From assembly GCF_000247605.1 (NCBI RefSeq), contig NC_016894.1, positions 2,097,732 through 2,161,731 on the forward strand: a stretch of DNA of 64,000 nucleotides, read 5' to 3'. This document shows, piece by piece, positions 17,204 to 26,533 of this stretch. Position 1 is the stretch's first letter. The number at the start of each line of letters is the position of its first letter. Position numbers and translations under genes: made by a program. This DNA is from Acetobacterium woodii DSM 1030. GTDB lineage: Bacteria > Bacillota > Clostridia > Eubacteriales > Eubacteriaceae. The notes below the pieces were generated by a model. The model saw only the letters and a program-made list of their open reading frames with translations, was not told where the DNA came from and did not search any database.

Positions 17204-17629
17204 AAAATAGATCTTGTTTATAAAAAGGGAGCCTACTTTATTGATATTAATGGTTTAAAAGAAGTGAATGATCATTTAGGCCACGATGCAGGTGATGAGC
17301 TAATTTTAATGATTGCGACCGTAATCAAAAATAATATTCGGGAAAATGATTTTGTTGCCAGACTAGGCAGTGATGAGTTTTTGATTATCTTTGAAGGACT
17401 TGATGAAGCGGCTTCAGAACTCGTCTGGCAACGGATTGTTAGGGAATTCGAACAGATTAACCAAAATGATAAACGTTTATATATAATTAGTGTTAGCCAT
17501 GGCATCGAGGCATTTATTGGTGGTTCCAACGAATACATTGATACAGTTATCAATCTCGCCGATGAAAAAATGTATCGGGAAAAGAAAGTCCTCAAAAAAG
17601 ATTTACAGATTATTCGGGAACATTCATAA
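17204..17629 (+). pseudogene. 5'-truncated GGDEF domain fragment
   Basis: The frame encodes the distal two-thirds of a diguanylate cyclase domain: AYFIDINGLKEVNDHLGHDA is the metal and base-binding segment, RLGSDEF the A-site (GSDEF for GGDEF), and ADEKMYREKK the C-terminal helix. The first 35 or so residues of the domain, including the LTGLYNRR-type segment, are absent. The sequence is in frame with the preceding PAS-EAL-PilZ gene and separated only by its TAG stop at 17201-17203. The only internal start is GTG 17264, without an RBS and inside the ND motif. It is best read as a remnant unless the TAG is read through. Confidence 0.6.
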
Positions 17630-17668
17630 AAATCAAAGTGTCAATGACAGATTGATCGGATGTTTAAT

Positions 17669-18316
17669 TTAAGCCGTATGACAAAAAAGAGCTTCGCGAC
17701 CAATGCAGGCATCAATGGTACACGTTTCACAGTCACAATAATGGTTTATATCCTCGAAAAGAATGCCCGACGAGCTGTAAAGCGGACGCATTAAGCAGCT
17801 CGTCGTCATTTCAACCCCAATTTCTTGAGGCGCATTGCCAAATGTTTCGAAAATGGTTTGATTCCCTTTAATTGGCCAATCCTGAATCAATCCGGGATTG
17901 ACCATCCCAACTTTTACAAAATTCTGTTCTAATTGCACCATTTTTTTTAAATTTTTCATGGCCGAAGCCATTGCCGGAAGTTTTAATAAATTAACAAAAT
18001 AGGTTTCGATTTGGGTAAGATCTGCTGGCATTTCACCCATGGTAAGCAGGTATAAAAAAATACGCTGTTGGTCTTTTAAAAGATGACTCAGTATTTTGCT
18101 TTTATAAACATGTCCACCAATCAGGACAGAGTTGCCAGCGGTGCTCTCGAGCGAACATTCTTTCAAGATCGCCATTGGCTGAAATTTCTCATTTAGGATA
18201 TTCATAGCATTTAAATATTCTAGTAATATGGGTGAATCATCCTCAAACATTTTTTTGCTGATCAAATTCTTTAAATCTGTTTCAATGGGAATCCTTTTGA
18301 TAACAACACTTTCCAT
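17669..18316 (-). CDS. Methionine synthase B12-activation-domain-like protein
   Basis: A 215-aa protein resembling the stand-alone 'vitamin B12-dependent methionine synthase activation domain' proteins of acetogens and other anaerobes. Diagnostic segments are VNPGLIQDWPIKGNQTIF, IGVEMTTSCLMRPLYSSSGI and a Cys-rich end YCDCETCTIDACIGREALFC. In full-length MetH this domain binds SAM during reductive remethylation of cob(II)alamin. In anaerobes separate copies are thought to serve MetH or corrinoid methyltransferases. RBS AGAGGA precedes the minus-strand ATG. No corrinoid protein gene is adjacent, so the partner is unknown. The clustered cysteines are a variation that could hold a metal. Confidence 0.7.
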   Translation of the reverse strand: MESVVIKRIPIETDLKNLISKKMFEDDSPILLEYLNAMNILNEKFQPMAILKECSLESTAGNSVLIGGHVYKSKILSHLLKDQQRIFLYLLTMGEMPADLTQIETYFVNLLKLPAMASAMKNLKKMVQLEQNFVKVGMVNPGLIQDWPIKGNQTIFETFGNAPQEIGVEMTTSCLMRPLYSSSGILFEDINHYCDCETCTIDACIGREALFCHTA

Positions 18317-18828
18317 AATTATCCTCTTTTCAATTAATTTCTGATTTTTATTTTTGCAAAAAATAAAAACCTTTTTTCAAAAAAAGATTTACAAATACTG
18401 TGATATGTTTGGGAAACACACAACCATTAAAAGAGAATAATGTTTCTTTTTTTATATTCACAATTTGCGGCCTTCTTTGAAGCTTCAAACGATAGAACCT
18501 TTACAAAAATATCCTGACTCGGAGGGACGTTTAACAAACTAGCCTTCTCGGTTAACCCAATGACTGAATGCATCCAAATTCTCCTTACAGTAGCAAAGAA
18601 ACTGTCGTGGTTTTTCACCACGTTCCTTTTGTAAAAACTTTATTAACAATAATATTAAGCTAAAATCGGTAACTTGACAAGACGAATATGATTTTTTCCG
18701 GATATCGGCTAAAAAAGTATCTGTTGTCTTAAAAATTTGTCTGCCGGGCTTAATCATTTTGGATAAAATGAAGTTTTAGGTTTTATTTGGGTATACAACT
18801 ACTATCAATAGAAAACGAGGAAAAAAAG
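18317..18828. other. 512-bp intergenic region
   Basis: Divergent promoters for the flanking genes must lie here. A short inverted repeat CGTGG-TTTTTCA-CCACG is at 18605-18621. Minus-strand frames at 18427-18621 and 18539-18757 have no ribosome binding site and no recognisable domain and were not accepted. Confidence 0.4.
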
Positions 18829-19614
18829 ATGAACAATAAGGAATTGATCAAAGCGTGGTTAAATTTAGGATTCTTAGTTTTAACGTTAGTGATTAACACC
18901 ATGGGGGCGGTCGGATTATTTAACAATCTTTCGCAAAAAGATGTCTCAGACTTATATTCAACCCTCATCACACCGGCACCATTTACCTTTAGCATTTGGA
19001 GTATTATTTATTTGCTATTATTTATAGCAACGATTATGATGATCGTTAAACACAATGATCCTTATTATAAAGAAGCGATTAATAAAATCAGCGTTCTTTT
19101 CTGGATATCCTGTTTATTAAATTGTCTTTGGATTATTTGTTTTTCGTATACTCAAATTGGTTTGTCAGCCATTGTTATTTTTGTCTTTTTAATTACATTG
19201 ACTTATATTATCAGACAAATCGGAGCAATTCAGACAAGACAGCGTTGGTTGTTAGCCGCTACCTTTGGCATGTATACTGGATGGCTGTTGATTGCAACCG
19301 TTTTGAATATCTCGGCATGGTTCGTTAAGATTGGCTGGGACGGGTTTGGCATCGCTTCGGAAATCTGGAGTGTCATTATCTTATTGGTCGCCGTGGGATT
19401 AACTTTGATGGTTGTCCTGACAACTAAAAATGCAATTTTTCCGATCCCGATTGCCTGGGGATATTATGGTATCTATCAGTCATTGATTGCTACTCCTGAC
19501 GTTTTATATCAGTTGCTACCAATTATTGCCATCGTCGGCATAGTTCTTCTCGTAATGATCGCCGGATTTCAATTTTATCGCAATCAATACCGTTTGATGC
19601 CGGAACCGCTTTAA
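18829..19614 (+). CDS. TspO/MBR-like tryptophan-rich integral membrane protein
   Basis: A 261-aa membrane protein with about seven to eight hydrophobic helices. The TPAPFTFSIWSIIYLLL segment near 45-60 and the following Trp-rich helices resemble the TspO/MBR-related 'tryptophan-rich sensory protein' group. It is longer than classical five-helix TspO (about 160 aa). ATG 18829 is selected because CGAGG lies 8 nt upstream; an earlier in-frame ATG at 18787 has no RBS. A role in tetrapyrrole binding or stress sensing is known for true TspO and can only be guessed here. Confidence 0.7.
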   Translation: MNNKELIKAWLNLGFLVLTLVINTMGAVGLFNNLSQKDVSDLYSTLITPAPFTFSIWSIIYLLLFIATIMMIVKHNDPYYKEAINKISVLFWISCLLNCLWIICFSYTQIGLSAIVIFVFLITLTYIIRQIGAIQTRQRWLLAATFGMYTGWLLIATVLNISAWFVKIGWDGFGIASEIWSVIILLVAVGLTLMVVLTTKNAIFPIPIAWGYYGIYQSLIATPDVLYQLLPIIAIVGIVLLVMIAGFQFYRNQYRLMPEPL

Positions 19615-19674
19615 AATAAGCACGACACTAAATTATTGTTTTAATAATACCAAAAATAAATTGATAGTTGGATA

Positions 19675-19683
19675 TGTTATAAT
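19675..19683 (+). promoter_or_regulatory. Extended -10 promoter (TGTTATAAT)
   Basis: TG-T-TATAAT lies 35 nt before the C39 peptidase gene. TTGATA at 19661 is too close to be its -35, so this is an extended -10 type promoter similar to those at 5128 and 24030. Confidence 0.45.
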
Positions 19684-19718
19684 AGCTTTTAATCAAAGAC
19701 CTTTAAGCGAGGATTAAA

Positions 19719-21359
19719 ATGAAAAAAAATATCCGCCAAAGTTTAGTTTTATTAATAAGTCTGATGTTGCTGGCGGGAATACTACCAGGCAGCGCCATCG
19801 CCGAAAGTAGCCCCAGTGTTAGTTACTGTACCCATGTTCAGAATGTCGGCTGGCAGGAGTTCGTGGTTGATGGTGAAATGAGTGGAACTTCGGGAGCAAG
19901 CTTGCGCCTTGAGGGAATTAAAGTGAAGCTGGATACCCAAGGAGATAATCTCGGTATTACCTATCAAACGCACATTCAGAATATTGGTTGGGAAGCTGAT
20001 ACTGTGAATGGCTGGAAAAGCAATGGTAAGATGAGCGGAACCGAAGGCTTGGGATACCGACTGGAAGCGATTCAAATCAAACTTACCGGAACTGATGCCA
20101 ATCAGTTTGATGTTTATTATCAGGTTCATGCCCAAAATATGGGTTGGATGGGTTGGGCCAAAAATGGTGAAAGTGCCGGAACAGCCGGATATTCCTATCG
20201 TCTCGAAGGAATCCATATTGTCATTGTAAAAAAAGGTGAAAATCCACCAGCTGGCACAATCGATCAGGTTTTACCGTTCGCAGAAAGAAAATCAGTTTCT
20301 GGCAATTTATTTATTCAGTCAAATGCTCGTGATTTCACAGATAACGCGATGGCTTTAGGTAATGTTACCATTAATGGTGACGGTGCTATCACCCTGCAAG
20401 CAGAAGCTTTGCAAGGCGTTTATACTTCAAATGTTTTTAACACGAGCAATTTTAATAAAATGGTGGTTTCCTGGAGTAGTGATACGCCTCCGGGAACGTT
20501 GATTCAAGTGGAAGCACGGGTTTGTGAGAATACTACCGATTCCTCTGAAAACTGGTCAGATTGGTTATCTTGGGGACAATGGGGGACTTATATCAGCAGT
20601 ACCTCCGGCACCGGTATCACTGATAGTCCCTTAGCTTATCTAAACGTTGATACCTTAGTTTTAAAAAATGACAAAACAGCCAATAAAATCCAGTATCGGG
20701 TCATCTTGCTGTCAAATACAACTGGCATAACACCATCAATTCGATTAATTTCAGCGGCATTCAGAAATACTTTTCCCGGACATGAGATCAGCAAAGTATA
20801 TCCCGATCATCCCGATTTATCAAATCTGGCGATTTTGAATGTCCCACAATTGTCACAGATGGTCCGGGACCCGGCAATTGCCGATTCCATTTGTAGTCCC
20901 ACCAGCGTTGCGATGATTTTAAACTATTATGGTACTTCCGTAACGCCGGAAACTGTTGCCTGGGGAGTTTATGATAATAATGCTCAAGAAGACTTTGGTA
21001 ACTGGTCTTTTAATACCGCTTATGCGGCAAGCCTAGGATACACTGCTTATGTTGATTATTCCACCATTGACGGTTTAAAACGCGAAATTGCTGCTGGACA
21101 TCCTGTTGCAGTGGCTGTTGCCTACAAAAATAGCGCTGGCGTCAATACTAATTTACCCGTTGTCGACGGTGCGCCGATTACTTCAACTTATGGCCATCTG
21201 ATTGTTGTCTGTGGGTTTAGTAGCGAAAACGGAAGTGATTATCTTATCATTAATGACCCGGCTGCTGCTAATAATGCCGGCGTTCGGGTCAAATATCGAC
21301 TTGATCAGTTTAGCTCCGCTTGGGCCGAATCTGGAAACATTGCTTATATTATCCATTAG
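19719..21359 (+). CDS. Secreted ChW-repeat protein with C39-like cysteine peptidase domain
   Basis: A 546-aa exported protein. A signal peptide ends near AIAES (about residue 28). Three ChW repeats follow (about 35-175), each with a HxQNxGW core and a G-x-S/AGTxG...RLEgI end. A linker or beta domain (about 185-360) follows, then a C39-like peptidase domain (about 368-546). The peptidase shows Cys392 in SICSPTSVAMIL, His493 in YGHLIVVCGF and an Asp in NDPAA, a complete C39-type triad. ChW repeats are thought to bind cell-wall or extracellular polysaccharide in clostridia. RBS GCGAGG and an extended -10 precede it. Substrate and role unknown; cell-surface protein turnover is possible. Confidence 0.82.
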   Translation: MKKNIRQSLVLLISLMLLAGILPGSAIAESSPSVSYCTHVQNVGWQEFVVDGEMSGTSGASLRLEGIKVKLDTQGDNLGITYQTHIQNIGWEADTVNGWKSNGKMSGTEGLGYRLEAIQIKLTGTDANQFDVYYQVHAQNMGWMGWAKNGESAGTAGYSYRLEGIHIVIVKKGENPPAGTIDQVLPFAERKSVSGNLFIQSNARDFTDNAMALGNVTINGDGAITLQAEALQGVYTSNVFNTSNFNKMVVSWSSDTPPGTLIQVEARVCENTTDSSENWSDWLSWGQWGTYISSTSGTGITDSPLAYLNVDTLVLKNDKTANKIQYRVILLSNTTGITPSIRLISAAFRNTFPGHEISKVYPDHPDLSNLAILNVPQLSQMVRDPAIADSICSPTSVAMILNYYGTSVTPETVAWGVYDNNAQEDFGNWSFNTAYAASLGYTAYVDYSTIDGLKREIAAGHPVAVAVAYKNSAGVNTNLPVVDGAPITSTYGHLIVVCGFSSENGSDYLIINDPAAANNAGVRVKYRLDQFSSAWAESGNIAYIIH

Positions 21360-21405
21360 TATAAAAAAAGCCAAATAATTATGCCCCAAAATAATTAAAT
21401 TGTTA

Positions 21406-21411
21406 TATAAT
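21406..21411 (+). promoter_or_regulatory. Possible -10 element (TATAAT)
   Basis: TATAAT is preceded by TTGTTA and lies about 80 nt upstream of the PAS-GGDEF start; no clear -35. Confidence 0.3.
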
Positions 21412-21493
21412 AGTTAAAGACTTAAAGCAACTTCGCTCGTGTAAATAAGTATTGAGCTAAGATATCAGATTGTTTCTGGGAGGAAAAAGATTG

Positions 21494-22756
21494 GTGGAGA
21501 ACATAAAAGAAGTAGATCTTCTGCTAAAAGACCTAAATATTGTAACATATCAACGAGAGGCGGACACGAATTGGTCATTTATCGATCTGTCGGATACGAT
21601 GGAAAGAGTCACCGGTTATCCCGCCGCAGATTTTATAAATGGTGGTAAACGATCATTTGCTGAAATGGTTCACCTTGATGGAATTTCCGATATCAAGAAA
21701 AAGATGCTGGTTAGTTTCGACAATCAAACTCCGTTTGAAGTCGAATATCGTCTTGAAAATGCCAACGGTAAAATGGTTTGGATTTTAGAAAAGGGAATCG
21801 GTATATACGATCAAAACGGGATCTTATTACGAATCGATGGCGTTTTAATAAAGATTGCGAAGAATCGTGAGATTGATGAAAAGTTTCAAATTCTGCAACA
21901 AACGGTTGAACAAGCGCCGGAATCGATTATAATTACCGAGCCTGATGGTTCGATTTGTTATGTTAATAAAACTTTTTGCGACACAACTGGTTATACAAAA
22001 GAAGAAATTATCGGAGAAAATCCCCGCATTCTTAAATTGAATCTTGAAACAAACATAAATTATAAATCCCTTTGGAATGACATTGTCTCAGGACGAGAAT
22101 GGCGGGGCATTTTTCAAAATAAAAAAAAGAATGGTCAGGAATACTGGGAACGCTCTACAATAGCACCACTTTATGATGAAGAAGGACAACTGCTGAAATT
22201 TATCGGCATCAAAAAAGATATTTCCGAGGAACATGCCAATAGCGTCGAATTGGATCGGCTTTACCGCATAGATATGTTAACAAAAGTCTATAATCGCCGT
22301 AGTTTTTTTGAACTGGCGGAAGAGGCTTTTTTTGAGAATCGCCAAGATGAGGAAGATTCAGCAGTGATGATGTTGGACATCGATTACTTTAAAAAAATCA
22401 ACGATGCTTATGGGCATACTTTGGGAGATATGGCTTTAACTGAATTTGGAATGGTTTGTTCAAAAAGCATTCGCAAAACGGATTTGATCGGACGTATCGG
22501 TGGTGAAGAATTTGCCATCTACCTGATGGCAACACAACTGGATAACGCATTGATCCTCGCCAAACGCCTGCGCCATAATGTCGAAAACATTGAGTTGTTT
22601 TGTGAAAACGGCGAAAAAGTTCAATTCACGGTCAGTATTGGGGTTTCCCAAATAATGCCGACTGATAACAATTTAGACGATGCTCTAAGACGAGCGGATT
22701 CGGCATTATATGAAGCTAAACGAAAAGGCCGTAACCGGGTCGAAGCAGCGCTCTGA
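21494..22756 (+). CDS. PAS-PAS-GGDEF diguanylate cyclase
   Basis: A cytoplasmic diguanylate cyclase of 420 aa. Two PAS/PAC units (about 5-125 and 130-250) precede a GGDEF domain (about 255-420). The domain starts YRIDMLTKVYNRRSFF, keeps DIDYFKKINDAYGH and the A-site RIGGEEF near residue 335, so it should make c-di-GMP from two GTP. No obvious RxxD inhibitory site is seen five residues before the A-site. GGGAGG at 21478-21483 supports a start at TTG 21491 or GTG 21494; the frame extends to 21470 without an RBS. It ends at a strong terminator shared with the convergent DUF3089 gene. Confidence 0.85.
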   Translation: MENIKEVDLLLKDLNIVTYQREADTNWSFIDLSDTMERVTGYPAADFINGGKRSFAEMVHLDGISDIKKKMLVSFDNQTPFEVEYRLENANGKMVWILEKGIGIYDQNGILLRIDGVLIKIAKNREIDEKFQILQQTVEQAPESIIITEPDGSICYVNKTFCDTTGYTKEEIIGENPRILKLNLETNINYKSLWNDIVSGREWRGIFQNKKKNGQEYWERSTIAPLYDEEGQLLKFIGIKKDISEEHANSVELDRLYRIDMLTKVYNRRSFFELAEEAFFENRQDEEDSAVMMLDIDYFKKINDAYGHTLGDMALTEFGMVCSKSIRKTDLIGRIGGEEFAIYLMATQLDNALILAKRLRHNVENIELFCENGEKVQFTVSIGVSQIMPTDNNLDDALRRADSALYEAKRKGRNRVEAAL

Positions 22757-22773
22757 AACATTAGATCAAAAAA

Positions 22774-22804
22774 CCCCGCAGCGGATATTGGCTGTGGGGT
22801 TTTT
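22774..22804. terminator. Bidirectional terminator
   Basis: CCCCGCAGC 22774-22782 pairs with GCTGTGGGG 22791-22799; T follows on the plus strand and an A run precedes, serving both convergent genes. Confidence 0.88.
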
Positions 22805-22808
22805 CTGA

Positions 22809-23867
22809 TTATTTATTTTTTTTCAGATAGTTAGCTACTCGTTCTTCGGCATTGGCACGAATATTGAAGTAATAGAAGGGGAAATCATAGCTATGAAAAA
22901 CTCCGCGGCCAAAAACTGCGCTCCCAGGAGCGTAAGTGTCAACATCAACAGTACTGCAAATGAGAGCACCTTTAGTTTTATCAACTTGAGCATCGGCAAA
23001 GTTCATTACCTGGACAGGGGTGCCATCGGCATTTTTAACCACCGAACCGTCGGAATTTAATTGCAGTGAACCCAAATTTTCCGAGGCCGGGGCGACGGTC
23101 TCATCGAGCGTCCAGCTAATTGGATTAATTACATGAGCAGTCGGTAAAACCACTGCGTCAGTCCCTTCAATGGTTGGGGCCTGGGTGTTATAGGAAATAA
23201 TTACACCGGTATCACCGGATCCGGTAGCAAACTTGAGATTGGTATTTTCGGCCAGATAATCATCGGTGATCGAATAACCCAGGACATAAGCGGCAACCAT
23301 CCGTTTGTAAACATCGGGATGTTCTTTCATATAATCCTGTAAGATATAGATCATCACATTAGAACCTTGAGAATGACTGGCCAGAATAAAAGGTCGGCCA
23401 TTGTTATAATGATCAATATAATATTCAAAAGCAGCCATGGAGTCGGTCAACGGAATCCCTTTGACAATATCCTGCTGTTCATCAACTGACATTTGCAGGG
23501 TTGAACCGGCATCATCCTGGCGATAATAGGGAGCAAAGATATTGGCCGAGGTTTCAAAGGCCGTAGCTTGTCGATCATAAGCCAGTTTTGATTGAGAAAG
23601 CATAACAGGGTTGTCAATATCACAAACAATCGGATCGTCGGCATTTACTTTGGCCCAGGCCGAAGGGTACAGATAAAAAACATCGGCCGCTTTAGTAATT
23701 TCAGCAGGGACATTCAACCAATGCTCACTTTGACTATAATCGGTGGGCACAATGGCATCAGATGTTTCAATCTGAGCTTTGTCATTCGTTTTGGTAGTGC
23801 ATCCGGCAACTGCCAAACAACAGATTAATAGCATCAGGAAAATGGATAGGATTACTTTTCTTTTCAT
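22809..23867 (-). CDS. DUF3089 alpha/beta-hydrolase-like lipoprotein
   Basis: A 352-aa predicted lipoprotein. The signal peptide ends in the lipobox LAVAGC with Cys23. The body matches DUF3089: DVFYLYPSAW near the start, the nucleophile-elbow ASHSQGS (about 163-169), and the ending HSYDFPFYYFNIRANAEERV. It should be an extracytoplasmic esterase-like hydrolase anchored in the membrane; no substrate is known for the family. An AAGGAGAATAAA ribosome site precedes ATG 23867 on the minus strand. Monocistronic and convergent with the diguanylate cyclase. Confidence 0.78.
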   Translation of the reverse strand: MKRKVILSIFLMLLICCLAVAGCTTKTNDKAQIETSDAIVPTDYSQSEHWLNVPAEITKAADVFYLYPSAWAKVNADDPIVCDIDNPVMLSQSKLAYDRQATAFETSANIFAPYYRQDDAGSTLQMSVDEQQDIVKGIPLTDSMAAFEYYIDHYNNGRPFILASHSQGSNVMIYILQDYMKEHPDVYKRMVAAYVLGYSITDDYLAENTNLKFATGSGDTGVIISYNTQAPTIEGTDAVVLPTAHVINPISWTLDETVAPASENLGSLQLNSDGSVVKNADGTPVQVMNFADAQVDKTKGALICSTVDVDTYAPGSAVFGRGVFHSYDFPFYYFNIRANAEERVANYLKKNK

Positions 23868-24029
23868 TTTATTCTCCTTTTGATTTGCTTTGATAATAGT
23901 TAACGATTTCAGTATAAAGGAAAATACGAAAAAAGTATAGTAAATAGATCGTAAAGCTGAAAAAAATCTTAACCAAATTAAATGGTAATGGTTTGCATAT
24001 AATTACTTTTATACAACTAATATTTCCTA

Positions 24030-24038
24030 TGTTATACT
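24030..24038 (+). promoter_or_regulatory. Extended -10 promoter (TGTTATACT)
   Basis: TG-T-TATACT 35 nt upstream of the small ORF at 24073. The stretch CTATGTTATACTAT is identical to the one before the short DUF1667-like gene near 5126. Confidence 0.45.
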
Positions 24039-24072
24039 ATTTCAAAACTTTGAAAAAATGGAGGCAAATATA

Positions 24073-24255
24073 ATGGAAAAATTTAGTATTATTACAAGTG
24101 GCAATGCATATGATTTTAATCAGCAACTGAGTGACGCTTTTAAACGCGGAGCTAAACTAATTGGTGGAATTAAATCTATTCCCAAGGGTGACGAATCTTG
24201 CTCAGATTGCGAATATGATTATATTACCTTCGTCAGTTACGATCAGGCAAGTTAA
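24073..24255 (+). CDS. Small conserved-looking hypothetical protein
   Basis: A 60-aa soluble protein, MEKFSIITSGNAYDFNQQLS onward, with LIGGIKSIPKG and a Cys pair in SCSDCEYDY. ATG 24073 is chosen because ATGGAGGC, which contains an upstream in-frame ATG at 24058, works as the ribosome binding site. An extended -10 promoter and a terminator (24309-24335) bracket it, supporting a real single-gene unit. The overall size and pattern faintly recall DUF1737 small proteins, but I cannot assign it. Confidence 0.6.
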   Translation: MEKFSIITSGNAYDFNQQLSDAFKRGAKLIGGIKSIPKGDESCSDCEYDYITFVSYDQAS

Positions 24256-24308
24256 ACCGATTTCATACAACAACAGAATATTACGACGTCGCTCAATATG
24301 ATAAGACT

Positions 24309-24335
24309 AACCACAGCAGCAGTGTTGTGGTTTTT
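24309..24335 (+). terminator. Rho-independent terminator
   Basis: AACCACA 24309-24315 pairs with TGTGGTT 24326-24332, followed by T; it ends the small-protein gene. Confidence 0.75.
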
Positions 24336-24418
24336 ATATGCCCCAACCAGACCACAATGCGCAGCGATCTTTCGCAAATCAAAAGACGTATTTAGCCAGA
24401 GAAAGGACAGATAAATTA

Positions 24419-26437
24419 ATGAAACCAGCAACGCTTTTATTGGATAGCCGACTAATCATCGTGGTCATTCTTTTTTTTGCCATTATTTTTTACGATTTTT
24501 CAAAAAACCAAAAACTACCACTTTTATCAAATAAATGTTTCACCGTGATGCTTTATTTTACCGCAATCAGTCTTTTTTTTAATCTCCTCAGAATTATTAT
24601 CTCAGTTTTTGCCAATATCTTTACGACCACGTTCGATCGGATCAGTAGTCAGCTTTTTTATGGAACCTTAATTATGGTTGTGGTGTTACTTTTATGGTAT
24701 GTCGAAATATTAGGGAATGACCAGAAACGGATGAAATGGAAAAAAGTATTCGTCAGTATGCTACCATTTGCACTTTTTTTCATATTTCTGATCTTTGGAG
24801 ATTTAAACTACGAAATCCGTAATCAACAGCTTTATGTCCATGGATCAATGACGATTGCCTTTATTTTCACCCTATTAGTGTATTGTGGTTGGATTTTTGT
24901 CAGCACTTATCGTTATAAAAAAACCCTCCAAAAAGAGCACCGCCGGGCAATTCAACTGGGTCTTATTATGCTGGTTAGCGGCAGTGTGATGCAACTTTTA
25001 GATGCTGGTCTAATCTATTCAGAAGTAGTCGTCACTCTGATGATTCTGTTTATCTATCTGACCTTTGAAAATCCCAAGATCTACATCGACAACGAAACCG
25101 GTGCCTTTAATAAACGGGCTTTCCATTTGATGTTAAATGAAAAAAAAGCTGCGGGGACGCGCTTAATCCTGGTGAGTGTGGTTGTTGAAGATATCAAAAG
25201 AGTTCAATCCATGGTAGGCCACGACAATAGCAATCATATCCTAGAAATGATTGCTATTGTGATGACAGACAACTTCAGGAGCGACTTCCATCGCCGTGGA
25301 AGAGTAAACCGTAAACACCGGCGCGCTGCCCAGTTCAGCCTTTATCACTCACGCAGTAATGTGATGACGTTTATAACGGAAGAACCGTTCGCTACCATTC
25401 AGCAGCAATTAGTCCTACTTGATCAACAACTTAAGAAACCGCTGCGATTTTCAGAATATACCATTGCCGTTAAAATGCATATTGACGTAATTTTAACCGG
25501 TCACTATGAAGATCAGGAAAACTGCGATGAAGTTTATGAGATGATGAATTATATGGCGATCCACAATAAAGCTACCGCTGACACATCCATATATCTCTTA
25601 AACGAAGATATCATTAAGCAAAAGCTCCGATATTCAACCATTGAAAATATGCTTCGAAAAGCTATTGAACAGGATGGTTTTGAAATGGTTTATCAGCCGA
25701 TTTATCATGTTAAAGACCAACAGTTTCTTTCATCAGAAGCGCTGGTTCGCTTAAAAGATAATACTACCGTTGGTTTTGTTTCTCCCGAAGAGTTTATTCC
25801 GATTGCTGAAAATAAAGGATTGATCATGGAATTAGGTGAAATTGTCTTTACGAAAGTTTGTGCTTTTACCCAGGAACAAAAACTGCCAGACCGCGGTATC
25901 GAGTATATAGAAGTGAATTTATCCGGGATTCAGTGTGTTCATCCCGATCTCCCCAGTCAATTACATCAAATTATGAAAAAGTATGCCATTGCGCCAGGTT
26001 TTATCAATCTGGAAATCACCGAAACCGCCTTTGTGGAATCCGGCGAAATGCTTCAGGAGAACATGCTTAAATTGCGACAAATGGGTTGCAGTTTTTCAAT
26101 GGATGATTTCGGTACTGGTTATTCCAATTTATCCCGGATGGCGGAGGTCGTGTATGATCTGGTGAAACTGGATAAGAGTTTGATCTGGCCTTGTTTTAAT
26201 AGTGAAATGTCGGCTGAAACCAATAAAGCGAATGCTATTTTAGAAAATATCATCAAATTGCTGCAACAATTAAATGTTAATATCGTCGCTGAAGGAGTCG
26301 AGACCGAAGCAATGGCGAACTATCTAAATGACCGCGGCGTCACCCATTTACAAGGTTACTATTATTCTAAACCAATAAATGAAGGAGACTATTTAGATTT
26401 TTTAACCACCGCCACATTAAACCGTGTTATAAGCTGA
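24419..26437 (+). CDS. Membrane-bound EAL phosphodiesterase with degenerate GGDEF
   Basis: A 672-aa protein. The N-terminal 205 residues hold six to seven hydrophobic helices. A GGDEF-like domain (about 215-385) begins NETGAFNKRAFHLML but lacks a GGDEF loop and has diverged strongly. The EAL domain (about 410-665) keeps SEALVRL, VNLSGIQC, LEITETAF, DDFGTGYSNLSR, KLD, AEGVET and QGYYYSKP, so c-di-GMP hydrolysis is expected. ATG 24419 is favoured by GAAAGGACAG upstream; the frame is open from 24338 but that ATG lies directly after the terminator and lacks an RBS. The helices may sense a membrane or lipid signal. Confidence 0.84.
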   Translation: MKPATLLLDSRLIIVVILFFAIIFYDFSKNQKLPLLSNKCFTVMLYFTAISLFFNLLRIIISVFANIFTTTFDRISSQLFYGTLIMVVVLLLWYVEILGNDQKRMKWKKVFVSMLPFALFFIFLIFGDLNYEIRNQQLYVHGSMTIAFIFTLLVYCGWIFVSTYRYKKTLQKEHRRAIQLGLIMLVSGSVMQLLDAGLIYSEVVVTLMILFIYLTFENPKIYIDNETGAFNKRAFHLMLNEKKAAGTRLILVSVVVEDIKRVQSMVGHDNSNHILEMIAIVMTDNFRSDFHRRGRVNRKHRRAAQFSLYHSRSNVMTFITEEPFATIQQQLVLLDQQLKKPLRFSEYTIAVKMHIDVILTGHYEDQENCDEVYEMMNYMAIHNKATADTSIYLLNEDIIKQKLRYSTIENMLRKAIEQDGFEMVYQPIYHVKDQQFLSSEALVRLKDNTTVGFVSPEEFIPIAENKGLIMELGEIVFTKVCAFTQEQKLPDRGIEYIEVNLSGIQCVHPDLPSQLHQIMKKYAIAPGFINLEITETAFVESGEMLQENMLKLRQMGCSFSMDDFGTGYSNLSRMAEVVYDLVKLDKSLIWPCFNSEMSAETNKANAILENIIKLLQQLNVNIVAEGVETEAMANYLNDRGVTHLQGYYYSKPINEGDYLDFLTTATLNRVIS

Positions 26438-26533
26438 TGATACTAAGTTGTCGCTGGTTTTATCGCCGTTAATAAATCTTTCCAGTTCCGCCAAAAAATA
26501 AGCGGTGTAACGAAATCACATATTCGCCGTTAT

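Noticed and set aside
18427-18757. Two minus-strand open frames between the MetH-like and TspO-like genes
   Set aside because: No ribosome binding site, no recognisable domain, and they overlap each other in different frames.
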